Below are positions 1-13,900 of a stretch of DNA of 64,000 nucleotides, piece by piece. Where the stretch lies: NCBI GenBank assembly GCA_028564675.1, contig JAOVVO010000410.1, positions 1 through 64,000 on the forward strand. The letters are read 5' to 3'. The DNA comes from Onchocerca lupi. Lineage: Eukaryota; Nematoda; Chromadorea; Rhabditida; Onchocercidae. Numbering within the stretch: position 1 is the stretch's first letter; each line of letters begins with the position of its first letter. The position numbers and the translations under genes were made by a program. The notes beneath the pieces are model-generated. The model had not been told where the DNA came from. It saw only the letters and a program-made list of their open reading frames with translations, and made no database searches.

Positions 1-50
<50 letters not shown>
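1..50. repeat. (TAA)n microsatellite
   Basis: About 16 uninterrupted ATA/TAA units at the window edge, in the intron after the homeodomain exon. Confidence 0.97.
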
Positions 51-183
51 CAAATTTATTTTATCATTCCTTGGACACTGAGTATACGAAGTCTTTGACA
101 AATGGATGAGGAATCATTTGTTCATTGAAAATTAAATAAAATAAATAAATGCACGAGCTGATTCTTTTAATATAAATTGTAAC
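1..183 (-). other. zfh-2 intron 22 (partial)
   Basis: Starts with donor GTTACAATTT after the homeodomain exon and runs off the window. It contains the TAA array and no coding sequence; the exon with homeodomain positions 56-60 must lie further left. Confidence 0.85.
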
Positions 184-368
184 CTTAAACAGTGTGTTGC
201 GAAACCAATGTTTTATAACTTTTTCAGGAAGCTGCGCCTTTACAGACATTTCCTTGATCTGTTGTTCACTGGGTGAATTATTGATATCAAAGTATTGTCG
301 TAAAATTTTCAATTGATCATCGGTGATTCGCGTTCGAGCTCTTTTAGCTGGTGATGCACTCGGGATTA
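184..368 (-). CDS. zfh-2: zfh-2 exon 22, first homeodomain (positions 1-55)
   Basis: Acceptor TATTTTCTTTAG at 369-370, donor TTTAAG/GTTACA. Encodes SASPAKRARTRITDDQLKIL and on through KHWFRNTLFK. With Trp1143 as homeodomain position 48, Arg5, Phe49 and Asn51 are all present. Position 50 is Arg, and 52-55 read Thr-Leu-Phe-Lys instead of the usual Arg-Arg, a known feature of the first ZFHX homeodomain. The exon ends in phase 0; the last residues of helix 3 and the following homeodomains are to the left of the window. Confidence 0.97.
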
Positions 369-3300
369 CTAAAGAAAATATATTAAAAAAAGTGAAAAAA
401 TGAAATGAAATAAAAAAAAGTGAGCAAGTGAAAAAATTAAAGATAAACGAACACAACATAAGCTAAAGCAGCAATAATTATTTAAGCAATTTCATTTTGT
501 AACCCTAATTCTGCACTCTACATTTCCTGAAGCTTTGAACACACCATGTTGCGCAGTTGTGCCAGCATTCTGTGTCACAGAAAAAAGTGGATTTGTGAAG
601 AAATCAGATGGCATCAATGGCATGAAAGGATTTGGCATAAACGGGAATCCAAGCATGCTCATCATCGCCAATTGATTATTCAAATCGGATGAATCCTTAG
701 ATGTTGACGGCCGAGGTGTAGCATCAGCTGAACTGGATCGTGTATCTTCTTTCAATTTCTTTGTCTGAATTTCATTAATTTGAATAAAATTGAAATTTCA
801 CATCAATCCTCTATTTTTTTGTAACATCTTATTCTAATTCATTAGGAGCCATTCTAATCCATTAATAGCCATACTCCACGCATATTCTTGTATTGTTCTT
901 CATTCCAACAAAGTTTTCCAATCTACATTTTACTGAAGGCTTATTATCCCAAATAATGAAGAGGTTTTTAGATGATGCCGAGGATTTTCACTTACTTGAA
1001 AAGGTAAAAAAACTCTTTCTTCGCATGGAAGAATTCCCTTTATGAAATTGCACAAAATCGAAAGTTTCAAAGTCTTTGTGCTTTATGATATTTTTATAAT
1101 TCTTAAATCACATCCAAGCTTCCGCAGATTCGAAAATTATTTGCTGGAACGATATTTAGATTCCTTCAAATGACAACTAAGCATAGATACCTCAAATTTA
1201 TACTTGTCATCCTCATTTGTAGCTGAAGTAGCTGCTGCTTGGGTGAACAGACATCCGTGATCAACATTCAGTTCAGCGCCATGACTACTACTCAGCGGTA
1301 GTTCATCCCTTCCCAACGTTCTTTTTTTACTCCCAGAAACTCCGACTGATGTTGTGACAGGTATTGAGATATTTTGCTGTTCAAGACTCAAATCGCTCTC
1401 GTCATTCTCCTTTTCTTCATTTTCATCCAGTGCCTCATGCAATCGCTTAGCAAATTTCTCAATTTCTATCGTCGGCACAATTTTTTCGTGAGCCTGAAAT
1501 AAGCTAAAGGCAATAATCTGTTTCGTAATTCAATCTCAAAAGTTAATTTGTTTTAATTATATCTTTTTAGACATCCGCAAAAACTGATTAATAGATTATG
1601 AGGAGTAATGAAAAGAAATAATTAAGTATGAATAATTGTTGAGAAGAAAGCAGTTACGAAAGCAAACGAATTCAGAAATACAAAGATCTTATGCCGAAAG
1701 ATGACTGATTATTAATCAACAAAACTTTTTCCTACCTGTTCTAAATGAGCTTTGAGTACCCAGATACTGCTAAAGATTTTATTGCACTTTGTGCATTCGA
1801 TACGACTTAAATCCGAAATCGCTTCATCCGGCAGTGTATCCAACTGGTAGCGTGGTTGCTCTAAACCTTCATTATACTGCATTACTACATCGAAACCTGG
1901 AAAGTCTGTGCTTGAAGTCAGTAATGCTCCTAAAATTTCTTTACTATAAATATAACTGAATTATTCAACTTCTGGAAACTAAGGTGAAAATTACTTATGT
2001 GGGGAAAGGAGAAAAAAGTATGAAAATTTCAACAGCAATTCAGTACATTTTACGAAAAACAACTTTAACTAAAAACAGCAACTCAGCTAACCATAGGTTT
2101 CAAGCATCTTCTGAAAAGCAACGCCGGTACGGGAATTCCGTTCATCATCGACAGACGTGGTGGACTGTTCACTGATTGCTTTTGATGTCGTTGCAACACC
2201 ATCGGTTGAAATTGGTAATTGCCCTGCAAGATGTTTTGGTGAAGTTTTAGTTATATATAAATGAGAGGTAAAGATTGCAATATTGCAACTGAGCAATCCG
2301 AGCTTGGTCTAAGCTAAAAAAAATATGTCGTTAAATGCGGATAAATCATGAAGATATGTGAAGAAACAGATCCAGAGTAATCTGTCATTCTTTTCTTTGA
2401 TGGCAATTCGGTAATTTTCAGGAAATTCAGATGAGTGGAAGAATCATAAAGAAACAACATGTTTTTCTGCATCCCAAATTCTGCCAAATCTCGAAACGAA
2501 AAAATTTTAAATGGATGAATACACAAGGGAAAACTACTGCTATATGCTCATTCATTGTCAGATTTTCATAACATTTGATAAGAGAATTGAAAAAAGAAAT
2601 CCAAAAAAAAAGAGGAAATATGAAGTATCTCGGAATTTTTTGGCTTACTTAAATATAGAAATCGGTAAAGAAATCGAATCTAATTACTGTAGTCTGGAGA
2701 AACAGATTAAGCTGAAATGTGTTTTTGGGAATTTAAAAAAAAAGCTTTGTATTTCATATAACATCAGGCTTCTCAATCTAAACGAATAATTAGCAAGCAT
2801 TTCATTACAGGTAATAGTCACTTAATTAACCTGTAGAAATAACTAACTCAAAGTTCCAAATGGGGCGATGATAGGCGGAAATCCAGCAGCTATGCTTGCT
2901 AATGCTGTCTGAGCCTGAGAAGCCGTCACTGCTGGGATATCATTCGGTAGAGCGGTCTGACCAGCGGATGCTATCGATAGAAGCTGCGCCATATTCAACA
3001 TGTTGATCATTGCTAACGCTGACTGCTGCTGCTGTTGTTCCAATCCATTCTGCAAATTTCTGTGAATTTTCTGAATCAAGAACCAATTTCTCAACTTCAA
3101 TATTTTCATTTCTCACATTAAAAAGTTCTTTTAATATATCTCTGAACTGAGGATTGGAGAGCTGGTAAGGTCCTCATGTCAGGATTTGTTGTGACAAGCA
3201 TCAGCTGAATAGGCTTTTGGTTGCAGTGTCTTCAGAACAATTATTGAATCATGCAAAACTGAAGTAAATTCCAAAAAACTTCATATTATATGGGATTTAT

Positions 3301-4861
3301 TTTAAGGAAGAATTAAAGGAAGTAAAAAGTAAGCAAAGAAGAAAGTTTAAAAGCCGACTTTTATAGTGGAATACATATCATGTTACAGCAATGTTGCCTA
3401 ACGGTCAATATAAGTGATCTATGGAATAATAACTTTTGATGTCACTTCATTTTTATCAAATAATGAATAGTAATATGGGAATTTCTTCAATTTAATGCTT
3501 GCGAAATTCAAAAAATATAAGAAAAGGTTTAATATTGCATACTGCAGTTACTGTTCTGCATTTTGAAATATCTACAGTAAGAAACAATTCTAAGCTTGCA
3601 ATCTGTTGACTTTGACTTTTTCAAAATTAAGTTTCACGAACGCTGTTTTTATGTAAAACCGTAAAAACAGAAGAGAGATAAAATGAGAGAGAAATGAGAT
3701 AACTTTGGAGTGGTGTTGTCCTCCATTAATAAAGAGCTGAAATTTGTTAACTTTCTTTGGACTTCATGAAATTTCTTTCACATCTTTGAAGGAGTAGACC
3801 GAGACAATAACAGACTATTCATCGTTGAGGCCAACCCAACAGAGATACGACAAAACTAATCAAATCACTAACTGCAACTATCTCTGCCCTCTTCCAATAT
3901 ACACACACAATTTATCATTTATCCGTCAGATTATACGGTAATTAGTCTGATGGTTAGTGTCCATGAAATGGATGAAACTAAAAATGTAAAGAAGAGAGAG
4001 GCGGAGAAAAAGCAACGTGCGTTATAGAGAGACTTAAGATAGGTAACATAAAGGACAGTGAGGAGGATGGAGAATGAGGGTTTGAAACAATATGAATACG
4101 CCATTATCAATAGGAGAGGAGAGAGAAAACGAAGAAATGAAGCTATCACAAATTCCTCACAGTCGAATGGAATGGAATGAAATATAATAATAGATGTAAA
4201 TGGCCGACGGAACATCATTACGAGACGATGTCGTTCACTGTCCGCAAAACATGCGACACATTCGCCAGTTGATTGACTGCAATGCGGAAATGGAATAAAA
4301 TATGTAATTCGAGAATACCAAGAAAAACTTTACCTCAGTAGTAAAAAGACCAAGTCAAAATTGTCGACAGCAGTGGAAGCACTTCATTTCAGCAATTAAA
4401 ATGACAGGACTGTGGCAGCATTAAAAAATGATGAAACTTCGAAGAAGGAGCGAATTTCCAGATAAACTGTCAAGTACGGCTCAGGAGCAAGCGCGTATAG
4501 ATGCGCACTTCTTGCATAATCAGGCATTCATTTTCATATGATATAGCATATGATTTCGCAGTAAAATTCAACAGCGCACAAAGTAAACAGTTAATGTTTC
4601 AGATTGAAAGTCTCCAAGCTTATCATATGTACAAGAATATCAGAAAAAAAATGAGGGAAAAATCAATGGGAAGCGACCGCATATCATCATCATCATCATC
4701 AACCACCTATTTCCTCAATCATCCCACTTGATCAAACAGTTGAAAATTGTGAGAGAAGAAAGAAAGAAAGAGAGTGTGCAGAAAAAAGCAAGGATACAAT
4801 AATAAATTCAATGATTAATTCTGTAAACTTTTCGCCATATGAATCAAAATTGAGATTCAAA

Positions 4862-4917
<56 letters not shown>

Positions 4918-7900
4918 CAATCAATAAATAGCAGGGTTTTTCCCCAAAACATTCCATTACTATAATTCCTGCAAAAGTATCACGAAAACTTTCGAAAGTG
5001 CAATGATGAGACATGACATCATCGATTAGTTCTTGAAATTTTATAATATATGGTTTTCGAAGACTGTAATATGCTCTGTTAACGGCAATAATTTTTTGCA
5101 GTACTGTATTTTTTTGTTACAATCTCAGTTATGATTATGTCACAAAATATAATAAATCTAAAGAGATGTGAAATAAGGATTCGCAAACTTCTGCAATAAA
5201 AATGCTTGAAGCATAAAATTAAATGCAACCCAAACAAAACTAATTACCACGGGTATATCATTAATAACAGTAAGTGCCATACTGAGATATTATGTATTTC
5301 GAGAAAACGTTTACTTCAAAATGCATATTTTGTAAGAGTTTTCAGTTAATAATACTAGTTAACTGACAACCAACTTTCGGGTAATTCTACCAAAAAAAGT
5401 GAAGCATGTACCTGCAATGGATCAGTGGTAGGATCAGGTTTGATAGCTAAGTCAGCCAACATCGTCTGTGCTGGACCACCTGGCTGCTCTATGATCGATT
5501 TGCAGCCATCAATTTCACCTTGAGCTAGGAGTTCAGCTATTTTGGTCAAGCGCGATTGATGTGCAACAGACCTGAAAAGTTTAAACTGCATCACATGATT
5601 GAAATCATACACTATTAAATTGTAATTAATTATTGCTGATGAAAAAGATAATGCTTGTATCTGAATAAATACAATTTTTGTATCAGGAGAATAAAATATC
5701 AAAATTTTTCAATCCGAACAACTATCATAACATATAGCTTAAAAAAAAAAAGCCAATTTCAAATTTTCAAATTACCATGAAAGAAACTTTAGTTATAAGC
5801 AAGAATTTCCTTATGCGATGTAGTTCGAAACTGCAGAATTTTGGAAAGTAATAATTATGAAATAGAGAAGCGAAGTACTTTCATCAGGTAACAACAAACG
5901 CATTTACAGTCTAAATCTTCGAATACCTTATGTGTATATCTAAAGTAGAACCCTGTCCATAACCCAGTTTGCATAGATTACATTTGAACGGTTTTGAGCC
6001 TCCTTGTAACGACTGAGAACTTGTTGAGGCTTGCAGTGCTGCCAAAATCTGAAAATTAGTGCTGAAATTATTAGAACTTTATTGCATCAATTTAACATCT
6101 CTGGAAAACTGAATTAAAATAAGGAATCAAAAATTAAAATAAAAAAAAAGACCGGTAGAACGGAAATTCTACCTGTGCACTAGGTTGAAAATTGTTCGAC
6201 TGTTCCTCAAGCATTTTCTTAGCCTTATGAAGATGTGTTACTGAGTTATAATGTATCAGCAGTTGATGCTTTTGCTCAAAATTCTCCTTGCACAGTTCAC
6301 ACTTGAACGGTCTGTAAGTGCGTTTATGGCTCTATTAATTCTTTTGTTTCAACAAGATTCCGGTTACTTAGTTCATTAATCCGCTGTCAATAAACAAAAA
6401 CAATGTACATCAAGCATATACTGTGCAAGTACATGATTCTTGAACATTAACTCATCACCTGATGCACTTTTGGGATTTTTCAAACTCTTCTAGAAAACAA
6501 GTAGTCCAAAAATTTGAAAGTAATATATCTATGAAATTGAATTAATGAAGTAACCTTAACGGATCAACATGATTGGCTTCCATCTTATTATCAATCGTTG
6601 TTTCGACTGATTGGGACTGGTAAGAGCTTGTGGTCGGTGAACTGTAAGTTTTACCTAAAACGGCAGTTTTTGAAACAAATGACCAAACTACGGCCTATAC
6701 TTTTTGATCAATGATAATAGAAAAATAAATGCTAGCATACTAGAGTATTGGGAATCTTCCGGTTATTCATGATTATAATTCCATACATTTAATTTACTGA
6801 ACAGATTTCAACAATATCAAGGAAAAGATTTCCATTTCGAAGTGATAATTTGGGGAAAATTTCAAGCAAATAAAAGAAGCCGATTTCAAACGAAATAAAA
6901 CTGACCATTGGTATGTTCCTGAGTATTGTGGCCTTTCAGTAATTCATGAGTGCGGAAGCTTTGATCACATTTGGTGCAACGAGTGCTGGCCCGGAATGTA
7001 TGGTGCAAAGTGTGACTGGCAAGACGTTGTTCGGTGCGAAATGCCAACGAGCACTGTGAGCAATGATAACGGTAGATTTGTCGATCCGTTTTCTTTTTCG
7101 AACTGTAAATTTGCTTATTCACTAATAATAGAAGATCATGAATAACAATGTGACAACGCTGATAATAACAATAACAATCATAATTTTGATGATGACGACA
7201 GTGACAAAAACAATACTGATATTTCGTCAACTATTGATTCTGATTTGAGACGAAAATAGTTAGGAACTTCACTAGCTGCAGAATGAAAAAATTAATCATG
7301 TTTTGCACACATTAAAATTAATTGTAGTAACGATAATGTTAATAAGATTAATAATGAATTCATTTAACTGAAATTAATGAAGAGATGAGATATCAAAAAT
7401 TATCAAATCATCAATGAAATCCGTAAAAAATTTTATTTATTTTCTCATCATCCCATAAACGAAGCATCAAGAGGTTGAAATAAATTAACAACTGTAAACG
7501 GCCGATCAGAAGACTAATGACAGAAAGAGCGGTCGGAGTAGACACTCTGACTACAAAATGATACAATAAATAAATCAAAAGTATGAAGCATCATCAGCAA
7601 CCACATAAACGGCTTTCCTTTTCTCATTAGCAATTCCAATTAAACTCCAAAACTAGGAGAGGCAGGAGGAGCATCTCCTGTGATGTTGAACCTCTCTTCC
7701 CCCATCCTTTATAACAATAGTTGCATCGATGCCAGCCAGCATGGTGAATTTTGGATCATTATGAACTATTAGATTTGCTGAGTTAATGCAAATTTAAAGA
7801 ATTTCAATTCAAGGCAATTCGAGCAATCATTTGCCATCATTTGATGATATATAAGAGAAAGTACTTTTAAAAAATTAAGTTTCAAGGTTTTAAAATCAAA

Positions 7901-10900
7901 TTCACCAAGTTAAATCATTCTGGACATAGGAAGAACAGTACTTCCCGATCATATAAATAATTTTTGTATAAGCAAAAAAAATTCGTGTTTCAAAAATTAG
8001 ACATGAACAAGATTTTTGAATCAGATTATAAGCTAGCGAATTCCGTATTGCATCAAAAGTGAGGAGAGCATGAATCCATGACTAAAAACTCGGATTATGG
8101 AAGAGGAAGTTATTCCCATGGCGATCATGACAAGTTCATGGAAAAGGAAGAATGAGCGAAGAGCTAATTTTTCAAGTATGAAACAGAAATTAGTACCAAC
8201 AAGTGGAACAATCATCCTCCAACTTCAAAACTATCCTATTCTTATCATCAAATAATGTCATCTGTATCTTTGAAAAGATATTTTTATAAAAAATAATTAT
8301 AAAAAATGATGTTTTTAGCTGCAGTATGCATGCTGATGCCAAAAGCATGCTGTATTGCATGTCTGCTTGCTAAAGCGGATACTACCGTAGAACAAAGATA
8401 AGAGACAATATATGCTGAAAAGCAGACTTCTTGCAAAATCATGTACAAACGAGATTTTAACAATTTAAACGTTTCCTATATTCCACTGCAATATTTAATT
8501 AAAAATTGCACTCACTGATTTTATTAAATCTAATAAAACAGAGATTTTGAGTTTAACAGCTAAACTAAGGAAGATTAAAAATGAAATTAGAAATTTGGTG
8601 GAAACTTAAAAAAAAAAAAGTGGAAAAAGAGAAGAGGTGCTATCTTAATGGAGCGAATTGCTCGTTACAACAGAAACAATTGTTAGAAATTATGGAAATT
8701 AATGCAAACCAAAGAAGATGCGATGAGGGAAAGGAAAAAGAGTAGGTATAGGCATAGTCCCCATCTCGAATGAAAAAATGGCTGTAAAAAACAATCAGAT
8801 TTCGAATCACTAAAACATCGCTACCGCTTTTTCCCCTTTACAGAAAAATTCATCATAAATGAAATACGTGAATTTTATGAAAAGATCGCTTTCTTGCGAT
8901 ATGCAAAACTGCACTGAATGTACATCATAACATGATATACGTTGTATAATTACGGCGATACCTTTTTGATTTTTTTAATTTCTAATTTCGGCACTGAATC
9001 TTCTAACTCATTTACATTCAAATAGCTTATTAAAGCCACATTCAGCTACTGATGAAATGCTTTCGTAATCCATTTGATTCCTACTTCTAATGAATTTGAA
9101 TTCCACTAACTATCAATTCTCTAAAAACGACAAATATAACAAATTTTTTGATATTTTGTTTATTTTCAATATAACCAAATATTTTGGTATTCCTATATAG
9201 AAATACAAATATAACCAATTTCGAATAGTACAAAAAATGTCATTTTCAAAATAAAGATTATTTCTTTTAAATGATGTTGACATGTGGTATCGTAGTGATA
9301 AAGATGGAACTGATCTAGAATTAGGTGATATACGAAAGATATGATTATGCCTGATATGAATAATTCATAGCATTGTAAATATGATATGAAATCTCGAGTG
9401 ACATAGTGTTCGATGATAAAAAATACATTGGGATTGATGGAGGGTCAACAAAAATACGATAACTTTTTCCAGTACTTACTTTTTATAAATCTTGTATTTC
9501 TCTCTGAAAATGTATCAATCTGCTAATTATCCACAAAGCCCATGCATTTTCAATATATGCCATCAAAATCATTCTTTAATTTAATCAACTACTGTTATTA
9601 TTTTTGACAGATATGAACTGATTGGTATTTCTCCAATTTCTTTCAACTAAACAGGTAATTGTACTCAAATTATAATCAAAATGCGGCTTGATAAATAAAT
9701 ATTCTTTTTATTTTCTAGTAATAATTATCACTTTGATTTATCACAAATAAAAATACACGCTAAATTCATCCGAACTGATTTTAAAGAGAAAAAGGTTCAG
9801 AAAATTACCTCTTATCAGATGCTGAATCGTTGAGCAGACTCGATGATGCAGTACTCAAAAGTAGTCGATCAATTGCCTCTTCTGCTATCTTATGCTTCTG
9901 CAATTAAAGTGTATTTAATTTGTAAAATAAGTAGAATTGAAAATTTGAAGTGGGGAGCAACAATTATTTGTTCTTACAGATCCCGCAGTTATAAGTAAGT
10001 AAGTGAAAAAGTTAATTGCAGTAATTCTGCAATTAACAAAGATTATATATTTTGACGATCGCCACAGCCACATGCAGAATGTAGAAGCAGATGGTAGAGT
10101 TGAAGCGTTGCAGCATTTTGCTGCACGGGTAGGAATTAAATGGACGAAGATTCGTGGTGCATGGAAGGATGATTTTATTAGTGTTCAAAATCAGGTTTTC
10201 CAGTTTGCTCTCTTAGTATACAAATAAATTACCTCCACAAATTGAAATTTCGCTCACGTGGCTTATTCATTAGCTAATGGAAAAAGGAACGAAATTGATG
10301 CAATAGTTGCTGCTTCTATGGAAACTTAATTGCACTTCTCTTACTATTTCACTAGATTATATTCAAGGAAAAGTAACCGAATTTCATTCCTTTTTTTAAT
10401 TCCAATTTCGCTTTTAAATTCCACTATTACCATCTAAGTGTGTTTAATTATCGTAGTTTAATGCAATGATGCTATAGCTATGAAATTAACATATGATGTC
10501 AAATGGTTTGCTTTAAAAACGCAATTTATGAAATTTTTAGCAAGGAGAAGTTGTTCAAACGAAACATCATTCCTTTAATTTAACATAAGCAAAATATCAC
10601 TGAGGAATGTCTGCTATCTTTTCTTATTTTATTAAAGACAAAGATATTTCAATTAATTTTTTTATTCTTCTGAATTCTAAAAAAATTTTAGAATAAATAG
10701 ATAAGAAGCATACACGGCTTGTAGTACCATCAGCAAACAATGTAAAGGAAAAGTGAAGTCAATAAATGCTTTAAAAGAATAAAAAAATTTTTTGTTAAAT
10801 AACTGTTAATAATTTAAGTGTATTTGTAATTTCCTTTTTTTTTTTGACTCTTTTCAAACGAGCAATTCTTATTACTGACGTTACTGTCATGGCCAGCATT

Positions 10901-13900
10901 TTTGAAAATATGAAAAATAATGCTTTAGAAAAATGAAAATATGATACGGCTATACATATTTTATCATCATTTTCAAACATTCGTTAAGAGTTTGTAAATA
11001 CTGATATCATCATAATGATTGAATAAGAATTTTGATTGAAGGAGAGCAAAAGTAAAATTGATTCAATGGATCATCACTTCCAGCAAATTAGGAAGAAATT
11101 ACTCAAAAGAGAATGATACCTGAGCAAGGTGTGTACGTAATTCGGTACATTTGCATGGACAAAGAGGACACAATTCAGCCATCGCTGGTTCACCATCGGT
11201 CTTCGATGAATGTACCACTCTTTTATGCTCACTAAATTCTGTTTTCGTTTCTGAAATAGCATGTATATTAGTTCAATCTATTCTTAATATTTTGGAAAAA
11301 AAAAAAGAAGTGGTTCAGACCAGATCTATCTGGTTCAATACTAAGTAAGTTAGATCTATTTGGTTCAATGTAGCAAGATCGATTCTCATCAGTATATATT
11401 GAAATTACTCCATGTTAAATGTAAATACTGCTTGACTTTTCAAAATTTTGAATTCTGCGAGAAGTGTAATCAGGTATGAATTAGCCTTGGAAAATTTTGT
11501 AACACTAATCAAATGTATTACCGTTTCTAAAAAAACATTTAGTTACAAATAAAATTAGACATCTACCCATTTCATACAGCAATTTGGCCCTCAAATCAAA
11601 AAAGCTTGCATTCAACTCCTTGCAAAAAAAAAATTGCAGCATGATTACATTTATCTACTACTCAGAAGGTGACACGGAATATGCTATAATGACTGCATTT
11701 TCAGAAATACTGAAGCATTTTATTCTATGCTCGAGCCAGGACGTTGATAATTAGAGAATTTGAGCGAAGCTCAAATTGAATAAAAAAAAAAAATGAAGAA
11801 TAATTTTGCTTAATATATCTAGAAAATTTTTTTTTTTGAATGAAAAAACACAATCATCAGAAAATCGAAAAAAAAAAATGCAGAAAAGAGAAATTCAAGA
11901 AAAAAAAAAAGTAGGAGAGAAATTAGAAAATAGTGCAGGTAAATGTGGGAAATGAAGGGAAACAGTAAAATCAGAATATATGTCGGTTGAGACAAGCAAA
12001 GAGGCATTTTCTAAATTGAAATCAAAGGAAACAGCGAACCAGCACCTCAATTACCGGAGCACAAATTATCCAGGTATCGATATTTTGCGGAACAAAAGCA
12101 TTCATTGTGAGTAATATCAGCTTTCTTCTCCAGACATCTTATTCTAATCAGCTCGAACCCCTCCTACATTAGTTATGTGAAATATGCATACCTAGTAAAA
12201 TTGCCCTTAAATGGCCATAGTGACAGTACTATCCAAAAATCAATATTTAAACAGAATCCTTCTTCCTTCTATTTCTGTTTTATTTATTAAAAGACTGAGA
12301 GAAGATAAACAGAAAAAGAGAATGGGAATATGCTTCTTATAGTTTCAAAAGCATTTTGGAATAATTTCGAACCATTTTGTCTTATCAGGACAATTATTTC
12401 TTCTAAAATTCTGGGGGAAAAAAGTATAAAAGAAAAAGAGATTGCTGCTTAACTTTCCTGCAGTCAATCTGCCTTCATCAAAAAGAGGAAAGTTGAGAAG
12501 AAGTTATTGTAGAATCAAGTATCGTAAACTGAAAGATTGGCTTAAGATTAACATTCATATTGTCTCCTCGAATTCCTTTTTTTGCTAACTGATGATAGAA
12601 ATGATGAAAACTTTTCAGGGCAAGAATGAGCTTGGCTACATGTCAAATATCTCTCGATGTGGAACATTTAATCTGCTTACTTCTAGAAGACTATTTTGAT
12701 TTGTGAACTTCGACAGATGAAGCAAGCTAAACGATGATTGGTCCGTAACGATGTGTCATGGTATTGGTGTTTGAGAAGAAAATATTGGAATTTCGCGCTT
12801 TCGAGCTCAAGCGGTGCTGTCATTAAGATGAATGTTGTCGAATTGAGAAAGTCAATTCATCGAAAAATATGACTGACTTTATATTATATAATTGGGATGA
12901 TATGGTCCCCATGTGGTGGTGCTAGTATGCTGCTGCCTCTCTGTATGTATTATTTATTCAATCAATGCAAAGTGGTTTTGGGCAATATGAAGCGAAATAA
13001 ATAAATTGAATGAATGGTTCAGACTGGTGATGATGATGATGATGATGATGGTGGTGATGGTGATGATGGTGGTGATGGTGGTGGTGATGGTGGTGGTGAT
13101 GGTGGTGGTGGTGGTGGTGCTCACTGAACCGAATAGTATCAATTTATATACCTATCTTCGATTGAAACTTATAATGCCTAAAAGAGAAATCCTTCTGTGA
13201 TGACAGTTCATGAAGAATATCAAGCGATATTAGCGCTTCAAGATACGGTGTTCAAAGCAATTGCTGCAAATATCGTGATGGATCGTTAAAAGTACCATGA
13301 ACCTGCGATCTTGACACCTAATTTATGATGATTTCCCACTATTTCACTGCTTGATATAAGATGAACATCTGCAAGGATAAAGTTCTTAAAGAACCGCTGA
13401 TATTATAAATACAACACTGTTGCCAAAAGAGTCGATACATTCTTAATATATTGCTGATAGGAAAGTTAGCTGATATGTTCTTAGTGTCTCCATGTGGTCT
13501 AGAGAATATTCGAGCAAAGGAGCGAAATAGCTTTCAGTTTTTTTGATGATTTTTTCTAAAGAGCAGTTAGCTTATCGGTTACATCAAAAAGTCGCTAGAA
13601 GTTGCCGCTATGTAAGTAAGCTTTTGGAAACTTTTCAATTGAAAAAAAAAAAAAGGTTATAAATCAGAATTCTTTTTGCTTTGTGATTCTGTTGTCAGCT
13701 CCGATAATATCATTAATAATAACATAGAAATAACATTCTTTAAAAATAACCGCCAATTTTACAAATCTCAAATTATTCAACGCATACAGAATTGTTTTTT
13801 GACGGAAAAAAATTCTTCCACTTTTTTTTTACCAACCAACGCTATAATTGAAGGCTGCAAAAGCTTTGAGAGTTTTGAAACTTGAAAGGCTAAATAACAA

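Noticed and set aside
4501..4731. 76-codon plus-strand frame
   Set aside because: No domain, ends in a TCA microsatellite, and sits beside a poly-A run; consistent with chance.
13006..13200. Open frames through the GAT/GGT array on both strands
   Set aside because: The triplet period alone removes stops; translations are homopolymeric Met/Val or Thr/Ile with no exon signals.
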